DNA of 64,000 nt, from positions 62,001-126,000 of the forward strand of contig NZ_SMAI01000012.1 of the NCBI RefSeq assembly GCF_004346185.1. Reading direction: 5' to 3'. Numbering within the stretch: position 1 is the first letter of the stretch; each line of letters opens with the position of its first letter. Source of the stretch: Aquabacter spiritensis (lineage in GTDB: Bacteria > Pseudomonadota > Alphaproteobacteria > Rhizobiales > Xanthobacteraceae). Below, piece by piece: positions 8,978-18,400 of the stretch. Under the pieces are notes generated by a model. It was not told the origin of the DNA. It saw nothing but the letters and a program-made list of their open reading frames with translations, and did no database searches. The translations under genes and the position numbers were made by a program.

Positions 8978-9568
8978 ATGGGTGCCAGAGAAACCCGCCA
9001 GCAGATCGTGGATGCCGCCGACCGGCTCTTCTACGAGTCTGGCTTCGAAGCGACATCGTTTGCCGATATCGCCAAGGATGTGGGCCTCTCACGCGGCAAT
9101 TTTTACTACCACTTCAAGACCAAGGACGAGATCCTCGACGCGGTGATCACGCAGCGCATGGCAAATACCCGCGCCATGCTGGAGGCCTGGGAGCACGCTG
9201 CGGCTTCCCCCACAGACTGCATCCGCAACTTCGTCCATATCCTCATCACGAACCGGGCCAAGATCATGGCCTATGGCTGCCCGGTCGGCACGCTCTGCAA
9301 CGAGCTGGCGAAGCTGGATCATCTGGCGAAGGATGACGCGGCCGGTCTGTTCACCTTGTTCCGCGACTGGCTCCGCCGGCAGTTCATCAGATTGGGGCGC
9401 GAAGCGGATGCCGATGCGCTGGCCCTCCACGTTCTGATGGGCAGCCAGGGCGTCGCGACGCTCGCCACCGCTTTCCGGGACGAAGAGTTCATCCGGCGCG
9501 AAGTCGCGGACATGGAGGCATGGCTGCTCGTCCAATGTCCGGTCGGTTCAGCCCCCAATGTCCATTAA
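8978..9568 (+). CDS. TetR/AcrR-family transcriptional regulator
   Basis: This 196-residue protein opens with the classical TetR helix-turn-helix at about 5-50 (RQQIVDAADRLFYESGF, then DIAKDVGLSRGNFYYHFKTKDE). The remaining helical domain carries the YGCPVGTLCNELAK segment common in NemR-like members, with cysteines that could sense electrophiles. GGAGG lies 6 bp before the ATG. A small YciI-type protein and a DNA glycosylase follow in the same direction with short gaps, so the three probably form one unit. A regulator sensing reactive or alkylating compounds would fit such neighbours, but the ligand is not known. Confidence 0.88.
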   Translation: MGARETRQQIVDAADRLFYESGFEATSFADIAKDVGLSRGNFYYHFKTKDEILDAVITQRMANTRAMLEAWEHAAASPTDCIRNFVHILITNRAKIMAYGCPVGTLCNELAKLDHLAKDDAAGLFTLFRDWLRRQFIRLGREADADALALHVLMGSQGVATLATAFRDEEFIRREVADMEAWLLVQCPVGSAPNVH

Positions 9569-9587
9569 CCTGCCTCATGGAGAGACC

Positions 9588-9872
9588 ATGTTCGTCATCA
9601 CTCTTCGCTTTGCTGACAAGACCAAAGCGCCCCTATTCATGGATGGGCACAACGCCTGGATCAAGCGCGGCTTCGACGATGGCGTTTTCCTGCTGACCGG
9701 CAACCTTCAGCCGAGCGCAGGCGGTGCGATCCTCGCGCACAACGCGTCTCCTGAAGAGATCGAGGCTCGGGTGCAAGATGACCCCTTCGTCGCCGAGGGG
9801 ATCGTCAGCGCTGAAATCCTCACCATCACGCCGGGCCGTAGCGACGAACGGCTCGCCTTTCTGAAAGGCTGA
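9588..9872 (+). CDS. YciI-family protein
   Basis: This 94-residue protein begins MFVITLRFADKTKAP and contains HNAWIKRGFDDGVFLLTG and DPFVAEGIVSAEI, the usual YCII-domain layout with a conserved His near residue 20 and an Asp-Pro-Phe motif near 65. YciI proteins are small ferredoxin-like folds, some acting as dehalogenase-like or isomerase-like enzymes; the reaction is unknown here. The ATG at 9588 is preceded by GGAGAG and is preferred over an upstream in-frame ATG that overlaps the TetR gene. The next gene starts 4 bp after its stop. Confidence 0.85.
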   Translation: MFVITLRFADKTKAPLFMDGHNAWIKRGFDDGVFLLTGNLQPSAGGAILAHNASPEEIEARVQDDPFVAEGIVSAEILTITPGRSDERLAFLKG

Positions 9873-9875
9873 GTG

Positions 9876-10484
9876 ATGAGCGCGACGATCCCCGGCCCAG
9901 ACGGACGCCCGCGTTGCCGCTGGTGCGCGGCCGCGCCCGAATTCCTCCCTTACCACGACACCGAATGGGGCTTTCCCGTCGATGATGACCGTCGCCTCTT
10001 TGAGAAGCTGTGCCTCGAAGGATTTCAGTCGGGCTTGAGTTGGCGCACCATCCTTGCGAAGCGAGAAAACTTCCGCACTGCTTTCCGTAGTTTCGACTTC
10101 AACCTGATCGCCGACTTCACTGATGCGGATCTCGAGCGGTTGCTGAAGGACGAAGGCATTGTTCGTCATCGCGGCAAGATCGCCGCTGTCATCAACAATG
10201 CCACGCGAGCGCAGGAGTTAGTCAGACAGGAGGGATCGCTCGCGGCTTATGTCTGGCGCTTCGAACCGAGGCCGGAGGAATTGGCCGCACCGCAGACCGT
10301 ATCAACATCCTCGTCAACCATCGCGCTCTCGAAAGATCTGAAGAAGCGTGGCTGGTCCTTCGTCGGCCCGACGACAGTTTACGCTTTCATGCAGGCCATG
10401 GGCCTCATCAACGATCATGCCGAGGGATGCGTCGTTCGGGAGCACGCGACCGACGCCAGAAAGACCTTCACACTGCCGAGATAG
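9876..10484 (+). CDS. tag: DNA-3-methyladenine glycosylase I
   Basis: The protein matches Tag along its length: RCRWC near the start, the YHDTEWGFP motif, CLEGFQSGLSW with the substrate-recognition Glu and Trp, the IVRHRGKI strand, and KKRGWSFVGPTT. The Zn-binding set (an N-terminal Cys, the His of YHD, and the His and Cys of NDHAEGC) is present. The enzyme removes 3-methyladenine from alkylated DNA to start base-excision repair. A GTG at 9873 is possible, but the ATG at 9876 has better spacing from GAAAGG. Its coupling to a TetR gene suggests damage- or compound-responsive expression, which is inference. Confidence 0.93.
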   Translation: MSATIPGPDGRPRCRWCAAAPEFLPYHDTEWGFPVDDDRRLFEKLCLEGFQSGLSWRTILAKRENFRTAFRSFDFNLIADFTDADLERLLKDEGIVRHRGKIAAVINNATRAQELVRQEGSLAAYVWRFEPRPEELAAPQTVSTSSSTIALSKDLKKRGWSFVGPTTVYAFMQAMGLINDHAEGCVVREHATDARKTFTLPR

Positions 10485-10773
10485 CTCGCAAAGTGGATAG
10501 ATGCCTGCACAACATCCGATATCACCACCGCTAGCTACGCAATAGCCGCCGAAGACCGCCGATCGCCGTGCGGGTTGAATGATATTCTTCAAGATGATAG
10601 GCTTATTACGATCTCGTGGCGCTCATCATCATCGGGCGCGGCCCGTCGATTACACACCGTGGCGCGAATTTTGCGAGATAGCTACACAATCGCCGCATCT
10701 GTAATCAGGCGTGTCCCTGGACGCGGGGGGATCGGACCTTAGGTAAGATCACGGAACCGAGGAAGGAGAGACG

Positions 10774-11691
10774 GTGACGATCACACGCAGGCGTCTCTTG
10801 GAAACGGCCGCGCTCGGCGCCGCCATGCCCCTCCTTCCGGCAACGCGTCTGTTCGCCCAAGACGCACCGCTCATGCGGACGATCCCCGCTTCCGGCGAGG
10901 CGATCCCGGCCATCGGGCTCGGCACCTGGATCACGTTCAATGTCGGCGACGACCGGCAATTGCAGGCCGAATGCACCGCGGTCATGGCCGCCTTTTTCGC
11001 GGCGGGCGGGCGCATGATAGACAGTTCGCCGATGTATGGCTCTTCGCAGGCCGTTGTCGGCCGCGGTCTCGCCACTCTCGACCGCCGGGATGCGGTGTTT
11101 TCGGCCGAAAAAGTATGGACCACGTCCGCCGCGAACGGCCCGGCGCAGATCGTACAGACCCGGCGCCTGTGGGGCGTGGACCGCTTCGATCTCCTTCAGG
11201 TGCACAATCTGCTGGGCTGGGAAGCGCATCTCGACACGCTGCAGGCGATGAAGGCGGCGGGCCGGCTGCGCTATACCGGCATCACCACGTCAGAGGGGCG
11301 CCGCCACGATCTCGTCGAGACGATCATGCGCCGCCACCCGATCGACTTCCTGCAATTGTCCTACAACCCCGTCGATCGCGATGCCGAACGGCGCCTGCTG
11401 CCGCTCGCCGCAGAGCGCGGCATCGCGGTCATCATCAACCGCCCGTTCCGGCAGGGCGCCCTCACCCGCCGGCTCGCCCGCGAGCCGCTTCCCGATTGGG
11501 CGGGCGCCGCAGGCGCGACGAGTTGGGCGCAGCTGATCCTGGGGTTCATCCTGTCGCATCCCGCCGTCACCGTCGCCATTCCCGCCACGACGCGGGTGGA
11601 CCATGTGCGCGAGAACCTCGCAGCGGCGGGCGGCGTGCTTCCCGATCGGGCTTTGCGGGAGCGCATCGCCGCCCATATCGGCGCGCTGTGA
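10774..11691 (+). CDS. Tat-exported aldo/keto reductase
   Basis: This 305-residue protein starts with GTG, 5 bp after an AAGGAG site. The N-terminus TRRRLLETAALGAAM is a twin-arginine signal, with likely cleavage after ATRLFA near residue 28, so the enzyme should be periplasmic. The mature part is an AKR barrel: GLGTW, the IDSSPMYGSSQAVVG motif with catalytic Asp and Tyr, AEKVWT with the catalytic Lys, and the His in LLQVHNLLGW. Such proteins reduce carbonyl compounds with NAD(P)H, though cofactor supply in the periplasm is an open question and Tat members often act after folding with the cofactor. The stop overlaps the next gene by one base. Confidence 0.9.
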   Translation: MTITRRRLLETAALGAAMPLLPATRLFAQDAPLMRTIPASGEAIPAIGLGTWITFNVGDDRQLQAECTAVMAAFFAAGGRMIDSSPMYGSSQAVVGRGLATLDRRDAVFSAEKVWTTSAANGPAQIVQTRRLWGVDRFDLLQVHNLLGWEAHLDTLQAMKAAGRLRYTGITTSEGRRHDLVETIMRRHPIDFLQLSYNPVDRDAERRLLPLAAERGIAVIINRPFRQGALTRRLAREPLPDWAGAAGATSWAQLILGFILSHPAVTVAIPATTRVDHVRENLAAAGGVLPDRALRERIAAHIGAL

Positions 11692-12383
11692 TGTCCGAGT
11701 GGTGGACCTATCGGCTGGACGATTTCCTGCTGTTCTCGCCCCGCACCTATTGGCGCCTGTTCGAGGCGCAGAACGCCGCGCTCTGGCCGCTGCCGCTGGC
11801 GACGACCGCGGCCGGCTTGGCGGCCCTTCTGCTGATCCTTTTCCGGGCCCCCGGCGCCAGTCTCGGGATGGGGCTCGTCTTCGGCGTGGTCTGGGCTTTT
11901 GTCGGGTATTCCTTCCTGCTCGAGCGCTATGCGACGATCAACTGGGCCGTCGCGTATCTCGGACCGGCCTTCTTCATACAGGCCCTCCTGATGGGGGGCG
12001 CCGCGCTGCGCGCCGGCGCCCTGGCCTTCAGGCGCCTCGATGGCGTCGGCGTGGCGGGTCTGACGCTGGCTCTGGTCGCGCTCCTCGTCTTTCCCGTGCT
12101 GCCACTCGCTGCGGGCCGCCCTTTCGCGTGTGCCGAAGTCTTCGGCATCGCGCCGGATCCCACTGTCATCGCGACGATCGGCGTGTTGCTGATCGTCCGC
12201 GGCGGATGGCTCGCCGTCCTGCTGCCGATCCCGCTGCTATGGTGCGTGTTCAGCGGTCTGACCTTGCTCGCGATGGATGAGACGCAGGCCTGGCTGCTGT
12301 TGGGGGCTCCTGCGCTCACGTTCGGGCTGGGGGTGGTCCGGTTCGGCCCGCGATGGGTCAGGCGACCGGAGCCCCGGGTTTGA
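11691..12383 (+). CDS. Integral membrane protein, DUF6064-like
   Basis: This 230-residue protein has about six to seven hydrophobic helices and begins MSEWWTYRLDDFLLFSPRTY, an opening seen in proteins annotated DUF6064. The ATG at 11691 overlaps the stop of the aldo/keto reductase (TGATG), so translation is coupled and the pair is likely co-expressed. A much longer reading frame upstream in the same phase is only the shadow of the reductase gene. Function is unknown; a role as membrane partner of the exported reductase is a guess from position. Confidence 0.75.
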   Translation: MSEWWTYRLDDFLLFSPRTYWRLFEAQNAALWPLPLATTAAGLAALLLILFRAPGASLGMGLVFGVVWAFVGYSFLLERYATINWAVAYLGPAFFIQALLMGGAALRAGALAFRRLDGVGVAGLTLALVALLVFPVLPLAAGRPFACAEVFGIAPDPTVIATIGVLLIVRGGWLAVLLPIPLLWCVFSGLTLLAMDETQAWLLLGAPALTFGLGVVRFGPRWVRRPEPRV

Positions 12384-12596
12384 TCATCGCGGAGGCGAGG
12401 GCTGCGATGGACCGCGCCCGGTCGGCGGCCGCCGATCCGCGCCACTCAGGCACGCTTCGGCAGCGCGGAAATACCGGCCGATCTCCCTTTCGGATGGTTT
12501 GACCCCGGCCGCGTATCATCGTCGCATGCAGGCCGCCGCCACGTGCAGGCGAGCCGGGAGGCTCCCCTGCACGTATCCCCCCGCGCACGCGGATGA

Positions 12597-13391
12597 TCAG
12601 CGCACGGCCGCACTGGCGCTTTGCGCAGCCTGATCGATCACATCGGCGACAAGCTTGGGCTGGGTCATGAAGACCGCGTGGCTGGCGGGCACCTCGATAA
12701 CGGTCGCGCCGATGCGCTTGGCCATATGGTGCAGCATGCGCTGATCGAAGGCCTTGTCGTCGGTCGCGATCACCGCCCAGCTGGGCTTGGCGCGCCACGC
12801 CGCCTGCGTGAGCTTGGTCCCGAAGACCGACATGGCAATCGGCACCTGCGAGTCGCGCATGAAGGCGGCGTCCGCATCGGTCGCGTCGGCGGCAAAGCCG
12901 GACTTGAAATTCTCCGGCTTCACGAATCCGAAGCCGTCATCATGACTCTCGAGAACGAATTCGGGTGGCGTGACGAAGCCCTCATACTGTTGGGCGGTTG
13001 TCTCGCCCGCATCAGGGGAGAGAGCGGAGACATAGACGAGACCCGCCACCTTGGGGTCGACGCCCGCTTCCGTGATGACGGTGCCGCCCCAGCTATGGCC
13101 GACGAGAATCGCGGGCCCGTCCTGGCGGGAGAGCGCCCGCTTGGTCGCAGCGACATCATCGGCCAGCGAAGTAAGCGGATTCTGGACGATGGTGACGCGG
13201 TAGCCGCGCTGCGTCAGCAGGTCGTACACGCCGCGCCAACCCGAACCGTCGGCAAACGCGCCATGGACCAGCACGACGTTGCGAACGGACTGGGCTGCGG
13301 GGATCGCATCGGCACTCTGGGCGACGGTGGCGGAAGACAGGCTCGCGGCGGCAGCCATCGTAGCGAGGAGGGTTGTTGTCTTCGTCGGCAT
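12597..13391 (-). CDS. Secreted alpha/beta hydrolase
   Basis: The start at 13391 (MPTKTTTLLATM) gives a Sec signal peptide, with likely cleavage after AQSA near residue 27, and is preceded by AGAGAG. An upstream start would put charged residues before the signal. The 264-residue product has the oxyanion strand VVLVHGAFADGSGW, the nucleophile elbow GHSWGG, and a late catalytic His (PASHAVFMTQPKLVAD), as in the EstC/salicylate-esterase-like group of the fold. The substrate is unknown. It is divergent from an OhrR-like regulator gene, with two matching palindromes in between, so it is the probable target of that regulator. Confidence 0.88.
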   Translation of the reverse strand: MPTKTTTLLATMAAAASLSSATVAQSADAIPAAQSVRNVVLVHGAFADGSGWRGVYDLLTQRGYRVTIVQNPLTSLADDVAATKRALSRQDGPAILVGHSWGGTVITEAGVDPKVAGLVYVSALSPDAGETTAQQYEGFVTPPEFVLESHDDGFGFVKPENFKSGFAADATDADAAFMRDSQVPIAMSVFGTKLTQAAWRAKPSWAVIATDDKAFDQRMLHHMAKRIGATVIEVPASHAVFMTQPKLVADVIDQAAQSASAAVR

Positions 13392-13421
13392 CGGCTCTCT
13401 CTTGATTTGTGCGATATGATT

Positions 13422-13431
13422 TATCGCGATA
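13422..13431. promoter_or_regulatory. TATCGCGATA palindrome, proximal to the hydrolase gene
   Basis: A perfect 10-bp palindrome lies 31 bp upstream of the hydrolase start and is flanked by further AT-rich symmetry (GCGATA-TGATT-TATCGC). The same 10-mer recurs 54 bp away next to the divergent MarR gene. Paired palindromes in a divergent promoter are the usual operators of MarR/OhrR regulators. Confidence 0.6.
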
Positions 13432-13475
13432 TGTTTTTGATACACAGCCATTCTGGATCCGTCAAACGTAATTTT

Positions 13476-13485
13476 TATCGCGATA
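13476..13485. promoter_or_regulatory. TATCGCGATA palindrome, proximal to the MarR gene
   Basis: This is the second exact copy of the 10-bp palindrome. Its centre is 54 bp from the first, close to five helical turns, so both would lie on the same face of the DNA. It is 50 bp before the regulator start, which suggests joint control of both divergent genes. Confidence 0.6.
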
Positions 13486-13534
13486 TTCTTTTTCGCACCG
13501 TGAGGGGATATAAAAGGGTTCGAAGGAGCCGCTC

Positions 13535-14002
13535 ATGATCGAGGATGCGAACAGCCCGGTGCCGCTGGACGACCAGCTCTGCTACGCCATTTATTCCGCA
13601 GGGATCGCCGTCCAGCGCGTCTACAAGCCCTTGCTGGACGAGCTGGGGCTCACCTATCCGCAGTACCTCGTTCTCAACGTTCTGTGGCGCGAGGATGCAC
13701 TGACGGTCGGCGGCATAGCCGAGAAGCTGGCGCTGGAATCCAGCACGCTGACGCCCCTGCTCAAGCGGCTCGAAGCTGCCGGGTTCGTACGCCGGACGCG
13801 GAACCCGGATAATGAACGTCAGGTCGTCGTCGCCTTGACCGATCTCGGTCGTGCCCTGAAAAAACGGGCCGGCTGCCTCGGCGACGCCTTGCTGGCGGCC
13901 TCTGGGCAGAGCGCGGCACGTCTCGGAGCCCTGAACCAGGACGTCAGAGGACTTCGCGACGCCATCTACGCCCATATTGGCGACTGGAAGGCGCCGGCAT
14001 GA
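13535..14002 (+). CDS. MarR-family regulator, two-cysteine OhrR type
   Basis: The 155-residue protein begins with the OhrR hallmark QLCYAIYSAGIAVQRVYKPLL and YPQYLVLNVLWRED, which places the peroxide-reactive cysteine at C16. A winged helix follows (IAEKLALESSTLTPLLKRLE, then RRTRNPDNERQVVVALT). A second cysteine at C114 could form the intersubunit disulfide seen in two-Cys OhrR proteins. AAGGAG lies 7 bp before the ATG. OhrR proteins repress organic-peroxide genes until oxidised. No ohr gene is adjacent; instead the divergent gene encodes a secreted hydrolase, and the shared palindromes suggest that this is the target. Confidence 0.87.
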   Translation: MIEDANSPVPLDDQLCYAIYSAGIAVQRVYKPLLDELGLTYPQYLVLNVLWREDALTVGGIAEKLALESSTLTPLLKRLEAAGFVRRTRNPDNERQVVVALTDLGRALKKRAGCLGDALLAASGQSAARLGALNQDVRGLRDAIYAHIGDWKAPA

Positions 14003-14335
14003 ACGTGCCCATCCGGCCGCAGTCCTATCCCGTTCGCCGCAAGGCCGACCGGGCCCCGCTGGTCCTTTGACCTTGTGTAGGTCCGGCCCACCCGACCGAG
14101 CACCAGGCGGCGACGATGCACAGCGTGGTGGAAACCCTCCGCCCTGTGCATTGCTCCCCACGCGGAAACTCGACACAGTCACTGTGGGGCAGGTCCGACA
14201 TGGCGTGAACCCGACTGCGCGCGATGCAATCAGTCGGAAGGCGTTTCAGGCCGAGAGTCGAGGCCAGCCGACGCAACGGCTGATTTCGTCCGATTCCGGT
14301 CGCCGCCTCTTTGGAGGTGGGCGCCATGATGAAAG
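14003..14335. promoter_or_regulatory. Gene-free 333 bp with two inverted repeats upstream of a regulator gene
   Basis: No coding frame is credible. Two symmetric elements are visible: ATGCACAG (14116-14123) faces CTGTGCAT (14144-14151) across 20 bp, and CACAGTCACTGTG (14174-14186) is a 13-bp palindrome with 6-bp arms. Both are built on ACAG/CTGT half-sites and lie 150-220 bp before the following regulator gene, so they may bind one dimeric protein. Confidence 0.4.
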
Positions 14336-15217
14336 GTGTCAACGGTGAGCCAGCCACGCTCGCTTGCCACGCACAACAGTGTCGATCTCTCGCCCGCAAT
14401 CCTCGCGGAGTGGGAGTCGCATCCTGCTTTTCCCGATCTCGTCCGGCGTGCGGCCGCGGTATCGGTCGAACTCTATCGCGGGCATTGGATGCTGAACCGC
14501 CTTCTCAACGACCGGGGTCGGCTGATCGCTTCATTAATGATCCTGGATCTTCATTTTTCTGCCGGGAGTGGCCAGGGCTTCACGGCTGCGCAGATGCGGC
14601 GGCACGCCATTGAATGCGGGCTGTGCAGTCCCGGGAGGATCACGGCCTTTCTCGCCACCCTCCGTCTCTCCGGACTACTCGCGCACGCCGACGGCCAGAA
14701 TCCCGGCAACCGTAGGCTGGCCCCGACCGAAGCCCTGCTCGATGTTCATCGCGCACGGTGGCGCCGGGTTTTTGCCCTGCTCGCCGAACTCCGCCCGGAA
14801 GCCCGCGGGGCGTCGGAGGCTCTGCAGGACCCCGCCTTCGTCGGCCATTGCGCCGGCGTGGTGATGGAGGCCTATCGGCGGGGCCAAAGGCTCTATGATT
14901 TCGTACCAGCCCTGACGGCCATCGCCGATCGCGACGCTGGGTTGATGGTGGTTCTGTCGCTGTTGACAGCCGATCCTGGCCAAAGCGTCTCGGTGTCGGA
15001 TCTGGCACGCCGTTTTTCCGTCGCTCGGTCCCACGTTCTGGAAACTCTTCGCGCCGCTGAGCGAAGCGGGCTGGCTGTGGCGGCCAGTGAACGCGGCGGC
15101 TATCGGGCGGGGCCGGACCTTGCGCCGGCCATGGGCCGCTTCTTTTCGGTCATTTTCGAAGTATACCTCCACGCCTTCGTCACAGCGCGTGTTCGCGGCT
15201 GGGACGTCGGCGGATGA
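14336..15217 (+). CDS. Hypothetical protein with winged-helix-like C-terminal region
   Basis: This protein of about 290 residues has no family I can name. The middle (about 45-110) contains a helix pattern reminiscent of a MarR-like fold (FTAAQMRRHAIECGLCSPGR, then FLATLRLSGLL). The region at about 205-265 is a clearer winged helix (VSVSDLARRFSVARSHVLET, then LRAAERSGLAVAA). The start is probably GTG at 14336 or 14345; the GAAAGG at 14331 fits the second better. It faces the giant autotransporter gene tail to tail. A transcriptional regulator is the best guess, and the palindromes upstream support autoregulation. Confidence 0.65.
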   Translation: MSTVSQPRSLATHNSVDLSPAILAEWESHPAFPDLVRRAAAVSVELYRGHWMLNRLLNDRGRLIASLMILDLHFSAGSGQGFTAAQMRRHAIECGLCSPGRITAFLATLRLSGLLAHADGQNPGNRRLAPTEALLDVHRARWRRVFALLAELRPEARGASEALQDPAFVGHCAGVVMEAYRRGQRLYDFVPALTAIADRDAGLMVVLSLLTADPGQSVSVSDLARRFSVARSHVLETLRAAERSGLAVAASERGGYRAGPDLAPAMGRFFSVIFEVYLHAFVTARVRGWDVGG

Positions 15218-15470
15218 GCAGACGTGTAGGGTGCCTCTTGCCCCACACCCCGAACCCGCTCGGTTTTGCCGCGTCCACGCCGGTCAAAAAAAGCGGCGGC
15301 GATGTGACTTCCGCCACCGCCATTTCAGCCTGCGCAACCGCTGGTGTCGCCGAAATCTGATCCATTCGAGCGCATGCTCCGATCAGGTTCACCAACCCGA
15401 TCGGAGCGACAGCCTTCAACGCATCTCGCATATCCTTGAGACCGATGACCCGATCACGTCGCTGAGACAT
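15180..15470 (-). CDS. Doubtful 96-residue ORF downstream of the autotransporter gene
   Basis: The frame starts at an ATG 14 bp after the autotransporter stop (MSQRRDRVIGLKDMRDALKA) and overlaps the end of the convergent regulator gene by 38 bp. Its composition is not obviously shadow-like, but no ribosome binding site or known domain is visible. The alternative is that this stretch is only the 3' untranslated region of the autotransporter. Confidence 0.25.
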   Translation of the reverse strand: MSQRRDRVIGLKDMRDALKAVAPIGLVNLIGACARMDQISATPAVAQAEMAVAEVTSPPLFLTGVDAAKPSGFGVWGKRHPTRLLIRRRPSREHAL

Positions 15471-15483
15471 GATCGGGCCCGTC

Positions 15484-18400
15484 CTAGAACTTGAGCGAGA
15501 ATGCCCCCGTGACCGCGTTCTGGTTGGCACCGGAGGCGATCTGGCCATCATAGGCGATCCGGACCGACGCCGATTGCGACAAAGCGAAGTCGAAGCCGAC
15601 CCCGAGGATCGCTGTGTCTTCGGCGATCGGAACCCCGCTCGTCGCAAACGGCGTGGTGCCGCCGTAGAAGTTCATCGTCGACGTCGATGCGACGTCGCCG
15701 AAGGCATGCTGCCACCCCAAAGTGGCGAAGGGCGAGAATTTACGCCCGCCCCAATCGGTTTCCGCGGCCAAGCGGATGCCGAGCGTGGTGTAGGTCGTGC
15801 TGAGGTCGCCGTTGCTGACGATCAGCGCCGAATTGCTTCCGGTTTCAGCGAACGATCCGCCGCTCACATTGACGTAAGCGAGGCCGGCGAAGGGCTGGAA
15901 CTGGAAGCCGTTGGCCCTCCAGTCATAAGCGATTTCGCCGAAAATCTGGCCGGTGGCCGGATCGTAATCGGCACTGTTGGCGCCGACATAGCCCGGGAAC
16001 ACGACAGTCCGGCTGGTCGACGCGTCATGCCACGTATAGGCGGCACCCGCCTTCACGGAGACATCACCGTATTTGCCGCCGGCATAGACGCCGAAATCGT
16101 AGTTGTTCACGGTCCCGGAGGAGTTCAGCCCGCTGACGTCGAACGTCGACTGGCTGATGCCGCCCAAGAGGCCGATCCGCCAGTTCTCCCCGACGCCACC
16201 ATCGACGCCGCCGAACACGCCGCCGATGTTGGACGAGAGGCCGTAGGCTCCGCCTGTGCTCGAAATCTCGCCCCAGCCGCCGAACGCCTGCATCCAGACC
16301 GTCGCATCGAGACCGGGCGCGAGAGCCGCGGTCTGCGGCTGGGCCGCCGCATAGCCGAGCGGCTTGCCGGAGGTTCCGCCCATCCCCGCCAGAGACTGGC
16401 TGAGCCGGGCGCCGACGGCGTTGCGCAGGAAGATCGATTGCTGCTGATACATGCTGGACGCGGACGCATGCGCCTGGCCCGAAAGCTGGTCCATCGCATA
16501 GGGCACCAGGCCCTGAGGCAAGGTCAGCACGGCACGGTAGAGGCCATTGGCCGGACCGAGCGACTGAACCGCATTCGCGACCCCGGCCTGGTCGGCCGTG
16601 TTGGTCTCGGAGGAAAATTGTTCTCCGGTGTAGACCAGCGTCAGATAAACGTTCTGCGTATCGTAGCTCAGTTCGGGATAAAGGAACGCATAGTCCGAGG
16701 TCACCGAGCCGAAGGTTCCGCTCACGGTCCCGGTCGCGGACACGATGGCATAGGTACTCATCGGGCTGTAGGTTCCCGCCGCGGCGACCACCTCCACCGC
16801 GCTTCCGGAACTGATGACGACGTTCCCCGTCGCAATGATCAGATCATGCGCACCGCTCGGGGTGACGTCGACGCGGTAGACCGAGCCGGCGTTGAACGTC
16901 GCATTGCCGGACACGGTCAAAGTCCCCGGCGAATAGCCCGGCGAGACCGTGCCGCCGGAATTGACCGTCAGATTGCCGATCGTACCCGCGCCGCCCAGGA
17001 GACCGCCGGCATTGACCGTGAAGGCGGAGCTTGAGGTGCTTCCGTTCACAAGCTCCACCGTGCTGCCGTCGATCGCAATCGGGCCAGTATAGGCTTCGGG
17101 GCTGTCGAACAGAACCGTGCCGCCGAGGAAAGTCACGCTGCCCGTGCCGGAAATGGTTCCCGGAAAAGCGTAGGTGTCGGAGCGGTAGAACACCAACGCG
17201 GAATTGTTGACGATGTCGCCGGCGATGGCGCCGGTGGTCCCACCGTTTCCGATCTGCAGAGTCCCCGCCGAGATGGTGGTCAAGCCCACATAGGTGTTGT
17301 TGCCCGTCAGGATCAGGGTACCAGATCCGAGCTTGGTGAGGCTGCCATCGCCCGACACGACGCCGGACAGGGTCAATGTGGTGTCGGCCGCAGCGACGTC
17401 CACGCTGCCACCCGCCCCGGAGAGCGCAACGTTGCGGGCGGACGTGAAGCTCGCCGTGGCTGACAGGGTGCCCCCGGCCAAGGTGAGGCTGCTGGACGCC
17501 GCACCGAGGGCGCCGTCCGAGGCCACCGACACGGTCCCTGCGGATACCGTGGTTCCGCCGGTATAGGCCTTGGAGCCCTGAAGCACCAAGGTGCCCGCGC
17601 CGCTCTTCACCAAGCCGCCGCTGCCGCCGATCTCACCGGACCACACCAAAGTCGTGGCGCTGCCTTCCACATCGAGGGTGCCGGTTCCGGAAAGGGACAA
17701 AGAGCGGGCCGAGGTGAAGCTCGACAGCGCTCCGAGGGTACCGCCGGAAAGGACGATGCCGCCCGCGGCGGACCCGAGATTTGCGTCCGACGAAACCATG
17801 AGGCGGCCGGACGTCACCGACGTTCCCCCGGCATACGTATTGGCACCCGAAAGGACCAAAGTGCCGAGACCGGAGACGGAGAGGCCGCCTTCACCGGAAA
17901 CCAATCCAGACAGGTTCAGCGTGCTGCTGGTGGAGGCGACGTCGATCGTGCCGCCCAGCGCCCCCAGGACGACGGAGCGGGCACTGTCGAAGGACGCGAG
18001 CGCCGAGAGCGCGCCGCCGTTGAGCGACAGTCCGCCCGCCGCCGCGCCGAGCCCAGCATCGGACGACACAGCGACCGTGCCGGCATTCACCTGCGTGCCG
18101 CCGGCATAGCTGTTGGCGCCGGACAAGGTCAGCGTCCCGGTCCCCGTCTTGACGAGGGCACCGGCACCCGAAACCGCGCCCGAAATTTCGATTGCCGCCA
18201 AGGCATCGAAGGTCGCGGTTCCGGCAATGGAGACCGCGCTGTCAAATGTGAACGCACCGGTCGCGCGCAGCGTGCCCGTGGCGATTTCGAGGCCCCCGGC
18301 CCCGAGATTGGCCCGCGACGCCACCGAAATCGTCCCCTCCGAGAGCTCGGTCCCGCCGCTATAGCTGCTGGTGCCGGTCAGCGTCAGGGTCCCGGCCCCC

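Noticed and set aside
10971-11690. Long N-terminal extension of the DUF6064-like membrane protein
   Set aside because: This part lies in another frame over the aldo/keto reductase gene and reads as an arginine-rich shadow; the ATG at 11691 gives a normal membrane protein start.
15469-17034. 521-codon plus-strand frame inside the autotransporter region
   Set aside because: It is antisense to the beta-barrel and last repeats of the autotransporter, arginine-rich, and without domain or ribosome binding site. Long antisense frames are expected opposite repetitive GC-rich coding DNA.
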